64,000 nt of DNA from Medicago truncatula (taxonomy: Eukaryota; Streptophyta; Magnoliopsida; Fabales; Fabaceae): NCBI RefSeq assembly GCF_003473485.1, contig NC_053048.1:48109755-48173754 (forward strand), written 5' to 3'. The position numbers and the translations under genes were made by a program. Under the pieces are notes generated by a model, which was not told the origin of the DNA, did no database searches, and saw nothing but the letters and a program-made list of their open reading frames with translations. This document shows, in pieces, positions 50,291 to 60,032 of the stretch (position 1 is its first letter; every line of letters begins with the position of its first letter).

Positions 50291-50429
50291 CCTCAAAAAA
50301 AAAATTAAATTGTTTACAAGTTTTCCTATGTTTCCAATGGTGTCATTCAATAATTAGGATTCAACATGAAATACATTGAATTGTTAATGATAGGAAATTG
50401 CAAACATAATGTCTAAATCAAACATGTCT

Positions 50430-51818
50430 TCAGGAGTGCAACCACAAGCGATCATGCAGCCTCTCTTCTCCGGTACCATACATCTCATCAACCTTTTCAC
50501 CATTTCGAAAAAACTGGAAGGTTGGAGTGTATCGAATCTGTTGAGTTGTTTCCGGACATTCATCAATATCTGCGTATATAAATGAAAGCTTTGGGAATTT
50601 GTTGCTCAGTCTACAGAATGCAGGCAGAATTTGACTGCAAACGCCACACCTGAAAAAATAGGGAAAATAATATTAGTGAAACTGTCAACAATTTGTCTTA
50701 AAATTGATATAATTAACACATTACAACACTATAATTGATAAGTTTCTACTCTATTGGATGGAGGAAATGGGATATGGATTCTCAGCAACTCTAATATATG
50801 TTGCTCTCTCTACCACAGCATACAACGGTTAAGTTAGAAATTAATAGAAAAAAATAAAATTTAAAATCTTAGAAGAAAATAAAATTGCAGCTTGGGTGAC
50901 CTTTTTTATGGTGTTCATAACCCTTCGTCATTTCTTGGTTATACTCTTTAAAACTCAGGTAGGCAAATGGTCTTCGCATTAGCAAAACATGAGTTTATCT
51001 ACATTTGCACAGATGAACGTTCATTTCTCTGTAGAGAGAAGGGAATTTGCACAGATGAAAGCTACTCCTATGTTAGAACATTTCTTTCCTTTACTTTTCA
51101 TTTAAGATTAAAGCCAGTGGTTTAGTTCAATGGTTGTAGTTAATGCGGCAGATCGTGTGGTAGACAGCTTCAGCTGCCAAGGATCCATACTCAACAAAAT
51201 GGAAGACAATAAAGTGATGCTAGTTAACCGGAGTAAACCACAAAATTTGTCCCTAACTTTGTAGAGCCCTCGCAAATAGGTCACTGAGAATATTAACATT
51301 TCAAAAACATCTTCAACTCTATCAAACATTACTCATATGATCAGTCCCTCAGGCAAACGTTAAATTATCAATGATCCATCTATTTGATAACTTACTATCA
51401 ATTTGGTCATTAACATCGATAGAAAGACTTGTAAAGTTTTTACAAAGTCAGCGGTTCAGACATTTTAGTGGAGTGACATATTCTAAGAGTTCTAACATCA
51501 AACACCTGGCGTGCGTTCAGTTGAAACAAATTCAATAATTTGAGATAGAAGTGATAACATACCATGAAGCGCCATAATTGATAACAGCCTGCAAAAAATT
51601 TTGAAACACGAGAGTTAAATACATATCTACGAGAAATCGTAAAAAAAATAAAAATTGTGGTGAGAATGGTTGCTTACGGGAGTTTTGGAGGATTTGATGT
51701 TTGTGATGATTTGAGTGAAATTATCATCGGAGGAAGCAGATTTCAAGTTAGAGTGACGGTTGATGGATAAAACTAAGCCGGTTCCTTCCAACCCTTTCTT
51801 TGTGTTCCCTTCTTCCAT
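50430..51818 (-). CDS. Thioredoxin-like protein 3-3 (TRXL3-3), 3 exons, 128 aa
   Basis: Small thioredoxin-fold protein, probably cytosolic as no targeting peptide is visible. Exons: 51818-51678, 51588-51563 (only 26 nt) and 50649-50430; GT-AG joins, 387 nt, in frame. The N-terminus MEEGNTKKGLEGTGL and the block AVINYGASWCGVCSQILPAF (joined over two splice sites) match what I remember of Arabidopsis TRXL3-3 (At3g53220). The active site is WCGVC, not WCGPC, but both Cys are present. A cis-Pro lies in RYTPTFQFF, and the end is RLHDRLWLHS. The Val in place of the active-site Pro should alter redox potential and is characteristic of this subgroup. It is convergent with the SAM synthetase gene; the two stop codons are about 530 bases apart. 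Confidence 0.92.
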
Positions 51819-51984
51819 ATCAAATTGGAAAACACGTTCAGATAAAGGTGTTGCAAGGTTAGATGAAAACTAGAATATTAGGCTTCTAGAACGCTTATAC
51901 CGTTGATGTTTCGGTTTTCAGTTTTTTTTTTTTTTTTTTTTTTTCCACCATGGTTTAACAAAATTATCTCTTAATTTATTTTTT

Positions 51985-52700
51985 ATTTTTTTTTAAGGTG
52001 CTAAAATGAAATATATTAGTTAATCAAAAAGTTCTTCCTAGCATAAGGCGTACCAGGATAAGAACTAAAGTCACAAACATATTTACGAAAAGGGAAACAA
52101 ATAAACAGTGACTCTCAAACAGAGAAAGAAATAGTATTAGCATATCCCCAACATAGTGAACGGACTAAGCCACCATCCATGGTAGTTGAAAGAGAGATTA
52201 GGAAGTTTCGCGTTCAACCACAAATAAGAAAGAGACGTAATCTTTTCAGCAATTTGATATGTTCAACATTCTTTACCATTGAATAAAATGTTATTTCTTT
52301 CTTTCCATATTTCACACGCAGTAGCATACCAAATCAGATACAAAATAGAATGCCGCACCTTAGAACAGAAGCCACCAATAAAAAAACCAAAGTGATTGAG
52401 GTAATATGCAGGCACATTTGGGAGCACCAAGCAAACACCCAACCAGCGATGAATAAAGTTCCAGACTTCCCCAAAAACTTTACAATGTAAAAATAAGTGA
52501 GAAGAAGATTCTACCGAGCCACGGCCGCCAACACACAATCTGTCATCAGCAACTATAACTCCAGGACGAAGCAAATTATCCTTATTTGGCAACCTATTAC
52601 GGAACAACCGCCAAGCAAAAAGAACAACCTTCTAGGGAATATCCTTGTGCGAAAGAGTCTTAGAAGTAATCGTAGTATCAATATTATGATGATGATTCAT
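51985..52700 (-). pseudogene. LINE 3' end: reverse-transcriptase zinc-binding domain fragment
   Basis: The minus strand gives VVLFAWRLFRNRLPNKDNL, then SSSHLFLHC..FGEVW and IWYATACEIWKERNNILFN, the zf-RVT domain (C-x-x-H/C pattern) found after the reverse transcriptase of plant LINEs. A TAG stop sits just upstream at about 52632, and the C-terminal continuation (STTMDGGLVRS and neighbours) is in another frame. An A run on the minus strand near 51981-51996 may be the poly(A) tail. It is a dead, 5'-truncated copy about 170 bases upstream of TRXL3-3. Confidence 0.78.
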
Positions 52701-52704
52701 GATT

Positions 52705-53420
52705 TTATAAGCACTTCGAACTCTTAATTTAATTTTTAAATAATAATATTATCATTTATCTTTTTTCACGTTACCTTTATATCATTTTGATCTATTGTAT
52801 ATGAAATTATTTTTTTTAGGAAATTGTATATGAATTTTTAAATATCAAATCTAAAATTCATATGAAAACGTAAGTGAAACAATATAGATTTGAATACTAA
52901 GAGGTCAAATCTTCTTTAAAAAAAGAGAGGTCAAATCTAAATAAAATCATCCCTTCAAATAAAATCATATATTTGATTCTTGAAGATTTATATACAAATT
53001 GATTAAAAGAACAAAAATGACATTCAAAAAAGTATTACATAAAATTAAGTTAAAGGTCGACACAACTTGGATGTAATTTCCCATTTTTATTAAGTAAGAT
53101 AATGGTATTATTCATTGAATGAGAGAGAACAATTCATTCATTTCAAAAGCTCTGAAAATTATGATCATTATTGATACATGACATAAGTTAGTGATGTATG
53201 TATTTTTTTTTTATCTTTTGTGAGATCCAATTTGCAAGATATGATACAATATTACATGCAAATGAGTAATATTGCTTAATTATTTAGATGTTTGCATGTT
53301 TATGTTGTAGTTATCATTTTTAGGGTTTATGTATAATTTGCACTCCAAGTGTTTGATAAAATGTTGGAATGAGTTTTTCATTGATTGTGTTTAATTTATT
53401 ATTGTGTAGATTAGATGTGA
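52705..53420. other. Intergenic; possible leader and intron of the ORF at 53425
   Basis: AT-rich with no ORF of note. TTATTATTGTGTAG just before ATTAGATGTGAAGCAATGG resembles an intron acceptor directly upstream of the ORF start, so the ORF may have a spliced leader. Confidence 0.3.
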
Positions 53421-53424
53421 AGCA

Positions 53425-53772
53425 ATGGTCGGGTGGATCCACGTTCATGCAGAATTCAATGGCGGAGAACCTCAGAGGTTGAAGGTTCGGTGCCTTGATT
53501 TAACGTTAAGAGGTCTCAAGGATCAACTGAATGAGGTTAACCAAGGAGTCAACCTCAAAGACACAAGGAGGGTGGAATTAGTTCGGTATAAAAATTCAAC
53601 GCTCGACGAGGGGAGAGTATCATTCACTTGGGTGGAGTTAAAGAACGACGAAAATGTGACGAACATGTTTTGGGAGCACAACATGTTCCAGTGGATCGAT
53701 ATGCGGGTAACGTTGCTGAGATCAACTGAAGATATCATCAACAACTTGATTCCACCAGAAGATCGTCATTAG
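53425..53772 (+). CDS. Small protein with PB1-like N-terminal region of plant transposon-type proteins, 115 aa
   Basis: A complete ATG-to-stop frame with clear protein composition. It begins MVGWIHVHAEFNGGEPQRLK, then VRCLDLTLRGLKDQLNE, RRVELVRY, an FTWVELKND stretch, and LRSTEDIINNLIPP. This beta-rich, PB1-like arrangement is what I recall at the N-terminus of long Medicago/soybean proteins linked to Mutator-like and plant mobile domain elements; here the rest of such a protein is missing and the frame stops cleanly. It is probably a transposon-derived, truncated gene. Fourteen bases after the stop two long fold-backs begin (53786-54350), so these would lie in its 3'UTR if it is transcribed. 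Function unknown. Confidence 0.5.
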   Translation: MVGWIHVHAEFNGGEPQRLKVRCLDLTLRGLKDQLNEVNQGVNLKDTRRVELVRYKNSTLDEGRVSFTWVELKNDENVTNMFWEHNMFQWIDMRVTLLRSTEDIINNLIPPEDRH

Positions 53773-53785
53773 TTAGGGTAAGGTG

Positions 53786-54110
53786 CATTCCAACTACAGC
53801 AATTGTCTTACCTCTGATATGGGGTAATTCAAACTTACCAAAGGGCCTGGACTCAAGCATTTCGCTCAGCATTCATGTTTTCCTTTGAAAAGAATAAATT
53901 TTTGTTAGGCTGGTTTAGATGAAGGTATTAAGTGTCAAGGAATGGACCTCATTTCGTTGGCACTTGAATACCATCATCTAAAGCAAGCCTAACAAAAATT
54001 TATTCTTTTCAAAGGAAAACATGAATGACGGGGGAAATGCTTGAGTCATGTTGCTTGGCAAGTTTAAATTTGGCCCATTCAAAGGTAAGACAATTGTTGT
54101 AGTTGGAATG
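53786..54110 (+). ncRNA. Long fold-back resembling a MIR2592 precursor, hairpin 1
   Basis: Two arms of about 150 bases (53786-53940 and 53958-54110) pair almost throughout: CATTCCAACTACAGCAATTG against CAATTGTTGTAGTTGGAATG at the base, and TTTTCCTTTGAAAAGAATAA against TTATTCTTTTCAAAGGAAAA near the middle. The 3' arm carries AAATGCTTGAGTCATGTTG at 54035, opposite CATGACTCAAGCATTTC-type sequence GGACTCAAGCATTTCG in the 5' arm. This resembles the mature miR2592 of M. truncatula as I remember it (AAAUGCUUGAGUCCUGUUG...). Such long, near-perfect arms are also typical of young MIRNA genes or transposon hairpins yielding 24-nt siRNA, so a true miRNA is not proven. Confidence 0.55.
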
Positions 54111-54112
54111 CA

Positions 54113-54350
54113 CATTCCAACTACAACAATTGTCTTGCTCTGGATGGGGCAATTTAAACTTGTTAATCGGCATGACTCCAACATTCGATAAGCATCTTGA
54201 ATGCTGGTATTCAAGTGTCAAGAAATGCACCTCATTCTTTTGACACTTGAATACCATCATTCAAGATGATGATCGTATGTTGGAGTCCTGCTGCTTAGCA
54301 AGTTTGAATTTTCCCCATTCAGTGGTAAGATAATTGTTGCAGTTGGAAGG
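54113..54350 (+). ncRNA. Second, related fold-back in tandem (MIR2592-like hairpin 2)
   Basis: It starts again with CATTCCAACTACAACAATTG and folds around a loop near 54215-54235 (CAAGTGTCAAG ... TTTTGACACTTG). The 3' arm has GTATGTTGGAGTCCTGCTGC, related to the corresponding place of hairpin 1. Its arms are shorter (about 110 bases) and less perfect than those of hairpin 1, and share the base-proximal words AAACTTG and CAATTGTCTT with it. The two hairpins are therefore tandem copies separated by two bases. Confidence 0.5.
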
Positions 54351-54433
54351 TACATTCCAAAATGTAATGTAATAATAAAAACATGTATTACTGAGAATCA
54401 GCTATATAAGTTATTTATTGACTTTTTATTCAA

Positions 54434-54605
54434 ATTTTTATTTGAATTCACGCTGTCGCAATTTTTATTCAAATTCACGCTATCGCAATATTTATTCGAA
54501 TTCATGCTATCGCAATTTTTAATTCAAATTATTTTATTAACTTTATTCTAATTTATTTTATTTACTTTATTCTAAATTATTTTATTTACTTTATTCTAAT
54601 TATTC
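54434..54605. repeat. Two short tandem repeat arrays
   Basis: Three units of 27-28 bases of the form GAATTCACGCT-TCGCAA with TTTTTATTC between (starts near 54444, 54471 and 54499), then about three units of TTATTTTATTTACTTTATTCTAA (54530-54605). They directly follow the hairpins. Confidence 0.7.
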
Positions 54606-54609
54606 ATAC

Positions 54610-55325
54610 ATTAATATTTATTAAATTAATATTGATTCGATATTATTCATTACATAAATACAAATATAAATAAAAGTAAATGAACTAAATTAATATTTAT
54701 TCATTAAATACAAAATTAGAAAATAAAAGCAAATATAAAAAGGAATGAACAAAATTGAGGCATATAACAATATCTCATTTTATTAATAGAATTCATACAA
54801 TAATTGATACAATAATTTATTCAAATTCACTAATTTATTCTACTTATTTTCTCCCTTTTGGGGTAAAAAGTAATCAATCTTCTTGGGGAAAATACATCAC
54901 CAACCATTGGGCTAAATTTAAATTTGGTTTTTTTTATACCCCAACAAGAATCTTTTTACCCACGGTAAAAGTTTATGGAGTAAAAAAAAGCAGATTTAAA
55001 CTTATCTCAAGGGTTGATCAGTTCCCCAAGTCGACTACTCACTGTTTTACCTCGAAGAAGTTTGATCACTTTTGCCCCCAAAGAGAATATTGAAAAAAGA
55101 AAGAAAGAAGAGAAATAGAGGGAGAGAGTGAGCAGGGGGAGAAAGTGAGATGGTGTGAGAAAATAGGGAAGTAAGGAGGGGTATTTATAGGTGGGAATGG
55201 TAGTGTAGGTTATAACCACCATAAATGTGGTCAAAAAAATGTGAGAAGTTTGTAGAAAACGTGTGGATTGAAGGTTGAAAACCTGACCACCATACAAAAA
55301 ACGTTTGTTCTTCAGTTCTGACCAC
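54610..55325. other. Low-complexity and possible transposon end, no gene supported
   Basis: 54610-54830 is AT-rich. In 54840-55300 the ORF on the plus strand (54755-55093) and that on the minus strand (55007-55297) overlap; neither looks like a protein. A minus-strand CCTATAAATACCCC near 55178-55191 resembles a TATA box with a pyrimidine-rich leader after it, so a minus-strand transcript running towards the hairpins is conceivable. Confidence 0.3.
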
Positions 55326-55334
55326 CAGCCAACG

Positions 55335-55436
55335 TGCGTGAGTTAACTCGCGCATAGGCCAGTGATGCGTGACTTAAGTCACGCAGAGGTTATAAGATGC
55401 GCAAGTTAAATCACGCAGTGTAACTTAACTTGCGCA
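55335..55436. repeat. Cluster of palindromes TGCGTGA(C/G)TTAA...
   Basis: TGCGTGACTTAAGTCACGCA at 55366-55385 is a perfect 20-base palindrome. TGCGTGAGTTAACTCGCGCA at 55335-55354 is one with a single mismatch. TGCGCAAGTTA (55398-55408) and TAACTTGCGCA (55426-55436) are inverted partners. The words are GC-rich within AT-rich DNA and share TTAACTCACGC with the MITE at 31567-31822. Confidence 0.75.
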
Positions 55437-55444
55437 ATGACATT

Positions 55445-57140
55445 TTTGACATGGCTGCACGACGCGAGCAAAATATGTTGGGTGAAGAGCAACATTCTAA
55501 ATAGAATCATTGGTGATGCTATCGGATTTCTCTATCTTTATTTATAATACTTTATGACACACTTTACATTAAAAAAATGTGACATTATGTCTATAGATTC
55601 AACATTGGGGTAAAAAACAACTTTTCTTTGCGCCAAAAATCACAATTTTTAGGGGGAAACATGGATTGTGACTAAAAGTTTTACTAGAGGTCGGTGGGAA
55701 TATGACAGGCTAGTTTACAGAGGCCTATGTCAAACCAGATCAGTTTTTTTGTTAAACAAGGTAGGCTAATGCTTTTTTACAAGTTTATTTAGTTAAAAAT
55801 ATCAGGTCATAAGCCATTTAAAAAGATTTTTAGACCTATTAAATTAGCCTTCCTAAATAAACATGAATAATTTTGTATTTTCTATTATTATAATTATTAT
55901 TATAAATTTTATACTTTATATTAAATTACAAATTTTTTAACTTTTTAGTAATATAAACTTATTTGTCTTCCCCTCAAAAAAATAAACTTATTTGTCTTCC
56001 CCTCAAAAAAATAAACTTGTTTTGAGAAGTTAAATATTACACTTAAATTCTCCCTAACCAGAGCTCTTTGTGGTGTGTTTTGTCCTTTCATATTAATTGA
56101 ACATGTTTATCGTTTGCCGATTGACGTAAGTGCTATTATGGATGTTATCAATGAATCAATATCCTCTTTATTTTAGATCTTTCCCATTTTTTTAATTTAG
56201 AGAGATAAAGACACAATAAAATTTAAAAATAATCAATGATGGTGGGACCCACTAGTCGGTAGGACCCACGATTTATATTTTTTGTGGATCTTTTTTTAAA
56301 TGGCAATCTCGTTTTATTTTTATAAATGGAGAGAATCCTAGAAGGGGAGGGAAATGGTAAGCTCAAAAAGAAAAACATTAAAATGCACATTACAACCGTC
56401 AACAATGGTCTGCCTTGCGAAGAGCACTTGGGCACCAAGCAAATTTCAAACCTTATAAAAGCTAAAAGGCTGCAAAAAGAAAGGGTTCAAACATTTTCAC
56501 ATAGAGGAAGAAGGGAACAAATTCAGCTTTTGGAAACAAGATTGAAGGATTAAAATTTATATTTCAATGTGTAATTCTTACCATGAGTAGAAGAATCTCT
56601 CTAGATTAGGATGAAGATGAATATCTTTTGATCTATTTGAGCTATGTAATTCGTGTGATTCTATGCAATTGAGTTCATATGCTTATTCAATCATCCTTTT
56701 GTTTAATGATTCTCAAACTCTGGCCTTTTATGAATTGAAATTTGGCACAGTTTACTTTTGGAAAATAGTTTAATGATTCTATGTATACGATTGCTATAGG
56801 AATATAAAATCGCTCACATGTAATTGTAAAAAAAAAAATCACTTTTCTGTAAATTAATTACAAACCATATGTATACAAACTTTTTATTATTTACGCGATT
56901 TTTGATACACTTATCAAATATCTATTATAAAAAATGACCTCTCATAATCTTCAAAATTTACATGTGAGATTTTTCTAAGGTTGAGTGATCAGTTGAATCA
57001 CTTAAAAAGATACACACAATACACAATACGCTCGTGTAACTAAGAGACACTTAGTTAACAATAATTCATAATTTATGAATGACATTTTGCAACTTCGTAA
57101 GTACTAAAAACCACTAAATTGAAGTTAACCATACTTGATT
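55445..57140. other. Intergenic, no gene seen
   Basis: AT-rich. A short direct tandem (ATAAACTTATTTGTCTTCCC repeated) lies near 55946-56012. The overlapping ORFs at 56223-56438 (minus) and 56326-56553 (plus) are not supported. The last 200 bases are the promoter of the first NCR gene. Confidence 0.3.
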
Positions 57141-57155
57141 TTGTTACTTATAAAA
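56985..57155 (+). promoter_or_regulatory. Promoter of the first NCR gene
   Basis: A TATA box TATAAAA lies at 57149-57155, 45 bases before the ATG. Upstream are AAAAGATAC (contains AAAGAT) and TAAGAGACAC (AAGAG, the complement of CTCTT). AAAGAT and CTCTT are the two nodulin consensus motifs of nodule-expressed genes. The same block, in the same order, precedes the two other NCR genes, which supports shared nodule expression by inference. Confidence 0.55.
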
Positions 57156-57199
57156 TGATCAGCTAATTTCTTGTTTATTATATACAAAGGAGAAAAAAT

Positions 57200-57460
57200 A
57201 TGGTGAAAATTCTCAAATTCGCCGATGCTTTGATTATCTTTCTTTCTCTAATTGTTCTTGTGACCAGCAACGGTAAGTTCTTTTTACACCTGTTTTAAAT
57301 TTTGTTCTTTACGATTTACATAATCACTCATCTCTTTATAGTTATTCTCATCACAGATCGCGTGTTCTGCTTAACTAGCAAGGATTGTCGATGCCATAAA
57401 TGTTTCGCTCGCGAGGTTCCAAAGTGTTTTTTGTTCATGTGTGTCTGCTACAGAATATGA
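57200..57460 (+). CDS. Nodule cysteine-rich (NCR) peptide, cationic, 58 aa
   Basis: Secreted peptide of the IRLC legume NCR family, expected to be sent to the symbiosome and to act on bacteroids. Exons 57200-57272 and 57357-57460 (177 nt). Exon 1 encodes a signal peptide MVKILKFADALIIFLSLIVL, about 24 residues, with the intron placed just at its end, the standard NCR gene structure. The mature part is about 34 residues with seven Cys, in order FC, DC, RC, KC, KC, MC, VC; six of them fit the usual C-x5-C...C-x4-C-x-C framework and one in the CRCHKC segment is extra. Net charge is about +4. It is the most diverged member of the local cluster. Confidence 0.88.
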
Positions 57461-57469
57461 CTGCAAAAT

Positions 57470-58120
57470 AATTAAGTTGAAAAATAGTTTTTATGTATTT
57501 TCGAAGTGTATAATTTTTGTATAAGTCATATGATGTTTGTACTTAAGAATAAATTTAATGAATGCCTCGACATTGTTTGATTTAGACATATGTAAAATTA
57601 TTGCTCCTGTTATGAACAAAATATATCAAAAATATTATATATATTTTATTACTACATGTTTATACTAATATTTTTTAGCAAAGTTAAAATTACAAATGCA
57701 TCACCATGATGTATCTGTATCTCAAATAGATAAAAATAAAGAAAACAGAAATTTGGGTAGCCAAAAACTAAATCCAGACCATAGATAATAAATCATATGA
57801 AATGAAAATAAGGTAGCTCTAAATTGATGGTAAAAATTTGGACCGTTAAAAAAGGAACTAAATTCTACAAAGAGTCATATTTTAATTGACTTCAAAAATT
57901 GCAAATTTATCTGCACAAATATTCTCTTTCGTGTAAGTATGAGAGACTCTGAAATTTATAGAGATGATTTTTTATTGCCACGTGACTAAATCTATGATAA
58001 ACAGCTGAAGTAACGAAAAAAACAAAGATAGGCTCCAACTTGTTATACATGGCAGTTATCAAAAGTTAAGGAGTTTGTATCACCAAGTTCTAAAGAGTTT
58101 TTTTTTTTTTTTTTTTTTTT
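57470..58120. other. 3' flank of first NCR gene; duplicated segment, no gene
   Basis: The stretch of about 57600-57990 is clearly related to about 59325-59665 downstream of the second NCR gene: both contain TGTTTATACTAATATTTTT, AAATAAAGAAAACA, AGGTAGCTCTAA and AATTTATAGAGATGATTTT in order. It shows that gene and flank were duplicated together. Confidence 0.65.
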
Positions 58121-58122
58121 TT

Positions 58123-58200
58123 CAAGTAGTTTAGTGGTTAGGATTCATCTTTCGAATCTCGACCCCTGCATATAACAATATATGTCCTTATCAACTAAGT
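58123..58200 (+). mobile_element. SINE-like tRNA-related fragment
   Basis: After a run of 24 T, TAGTTTAGTGGTTAGGA (58127-58143) resembles a tRNA A box and TTCGAATCTCGACCCC (58152-58167) a B box. Spacing is shorter than in the other SINEs of the window. The ends are not defined. Confidence 0.4.
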
Positions 58201-58539
58201 TATATTCATGGACGTGTTTTTCTTTATTATTCAAGCTTGCACGCATGAATGTCATTTTTCCTCCAATATTTATTCTTCACATAACTATTTTTACAATTTT
58301 GTCCTTTGTTATCAATTAAATAACTTATTTTTTAAAATAATTTGATAAAACTTTACAACTTCTATTATATCTTAATTGCAAAAGCAAAAGGATGGAAATG
58401 TTAGTGTCCATTTAGACGCTAGTATGTATAATATAATTTTAATAAAAATATATAATAAAATTTTCGTAAAAAAATGACCTTTTACTATCATCGATATTTT
58501 TTTGTGATAATTTCAAAAAGGTTAGATGATCAATTGAGT

Positions 58540-58680
58540 GAGCTAAAAGATTTATACAATACATTTATATACTAAGAAACACTTAACACTAATTTATATT
58601 TTATGTATGCCTTTTTAAAATTCTAAGAATTAAGGACTACTAAATTGAAGTTAACCATGCATGGTTTTTACTTATAAACT
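58540..58680 (+). promoter_or_regulatory. Promoter of the second NCR gene
   Basis: TATAAAC at 58673-58679 is about 55 bases before the ATG. AAAAGATTT (AAAGAT motif) lies near 58546-58554. The CTCTT complement found in the other two copies is changed here to AAGAAAC. Overall it is strongly similar to the promoters at 57 kb and 61.6 kb. Confidence 0.5.
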
Positions 58681-58731
58681 GATTAATCAATTTTCTATCT
58701 ATTATATCAAATGCAAAAAAAAAAAAAAAAT

Positions 58732-59017
58732 ATGGCTGAAATTTCCAAATTCTTTTATGCTTTCATCATTTTCATTTCTCTAATTCTTGATGTCACCAAT
58801 GCCGGTAAGTCCTTGTTCGCATACATTTCAAACTTTCATATTATACACAATCATTCATCCCTTTTTAGTAATATTCATTTGTTCTTAATTTAAACCAGGT
58901 CCTATTTTCTGCTATAACGACGATGATTGTCCACATATATGTAGCCATCCTCGTGTTCAAAAGTGCCGTATGTTTTTGTGTCACTGCGAGGAAGTTGAGG
59001 AGAAAGATGAAAAATAA
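58732..59017 (+). CDS. NCR peptide, anionic, 63 aa
   Basis: Exons 58732-58804 and 58899-59017 (192 nt). Signal peptide MAEISKFFYAFIIFISLILD of about 24 residues, then a mature peptide of about 39 residues with exactly six Cys spaced C-x5-C-x3-C-x7-C-x4-C-x-C. The NDDDC segment before the second Cys is seen in many NCRs. The tail EEVEEKDEK is strongly acidic; net charge of the mature part is about -4. An upstream in-frame ATG at 58711 would add MQKKKKN in front of the signal peptide; I chose the second ATG, which matches the neighbour's start. Confidence 0.9.
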
Positions 59018-59019
59018 TT

Positions 59020-60020
59020 GTTTTTTCTAAGCGTATGCTTTTTTTTGAATGCCAAAATGCTGGTACTTCAAGAATAAATATGAGTATGTTCTTATTGAAA
59101 TTTTAGAAAGAGAAAAATCTGAACTAATCATTTTATTGGCAAATGTTAGAAATTAATTTTTATGCTAAAGTTGTGTTGTCGTTTAGTAAGAAATAAGAAT
59201 TTCAATTTTTGTCATATTTCTAGTCTCTAGTTTATTATGCATTTGAAACAGTTTTACAAATCAAACACGGAACAATCGGAATTGTTTTATCATATCCTTC
59301 ATTTTTTAGCATATCAAACGCACCAAATGTTTATACTAATATTTTTAAGCAAAATTAAAATCCCAAATGCATCATCACAATGCATTCGCATTCAAAATAT
59401 GTTGACACCCAAATAAAAATAAAGAAAACAAAAAATTTGGGAGCCAAAAACGAAATCCATACAGCATATAATAAATTATATGAAATGAAATTAGGTAGCT
59501 CTAATCATTGATGGTAAAAATCTGAGCTGATAAAAAAAAGAATTGAATTTCACACAGTCATATTTTTAATTGACGATACAAGTTTATTGGCACAAATATT
59601 CTCTTCCGTGTAAGTATGAGATACTTTGAAATTTATAGAGATGATTTTGTATTGCCACAAGATTAACTCTTTAGTGTTTAGGTATTCACACAAAGGTGAT
59701 TTTCTCCCAAATTGTTAATCAGTTTTTTTAAAAGTTATTAAAAGGAGTAGGAGTAATCTACCAAAAAAAAAAAAAAAAAGGAGTAGGAGTAAGATAAATG
59801 GAGAATTTAAATGAGTCTTACTGCTTTTAATTATTTATATTTTTTTTTTCAAACTTCTCATCGTGTTTTTATCTTTCTAAATAAAATAAATGAAGAAGGA
59901 TTCTATGTATCCCTAAGCACTATAGATTTAATCTTGTGACTTAAAAAAATAACTAATTATAATTACACCATAAATTTTTTACTATTAAGGAACCAAATTG
60001 CATGAAGAAAAAGATTGAAC
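59020..60020. other. 3' flank of second NCR gene, no gene seen
   Basis: It contains the relative (about 59325-59665) of the flank of the first NCR gene. GGAGTAGGAGTAA occurs at both sides of an A run near 59745-59790. Otherwise AT-rich. Confidence 0.4.
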
Positions 60021-60032
60021 GGTTTGAGAGAA

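Noticed and set aside
54434..54605. CRISPR-like array
   Set aside because: Repeats of 27-28 bases are directly adjacent, without unique spacers, in a plant genome; ordinary tandem repeats.
54755..55297. ORFs of 112 (plus) and 96 (minus) codons
   Set aside because: They overlap on opposite strands, have no recognisable domain and follow the composition of AT-rich or CT-rich DNA.
58711..58731. Upstream ATG for the second NCR peptide
   Set aside because: It would place MQKKKKN before the signal peptide, and the A run is length-variable; the neighbouring copy starts at MAE.
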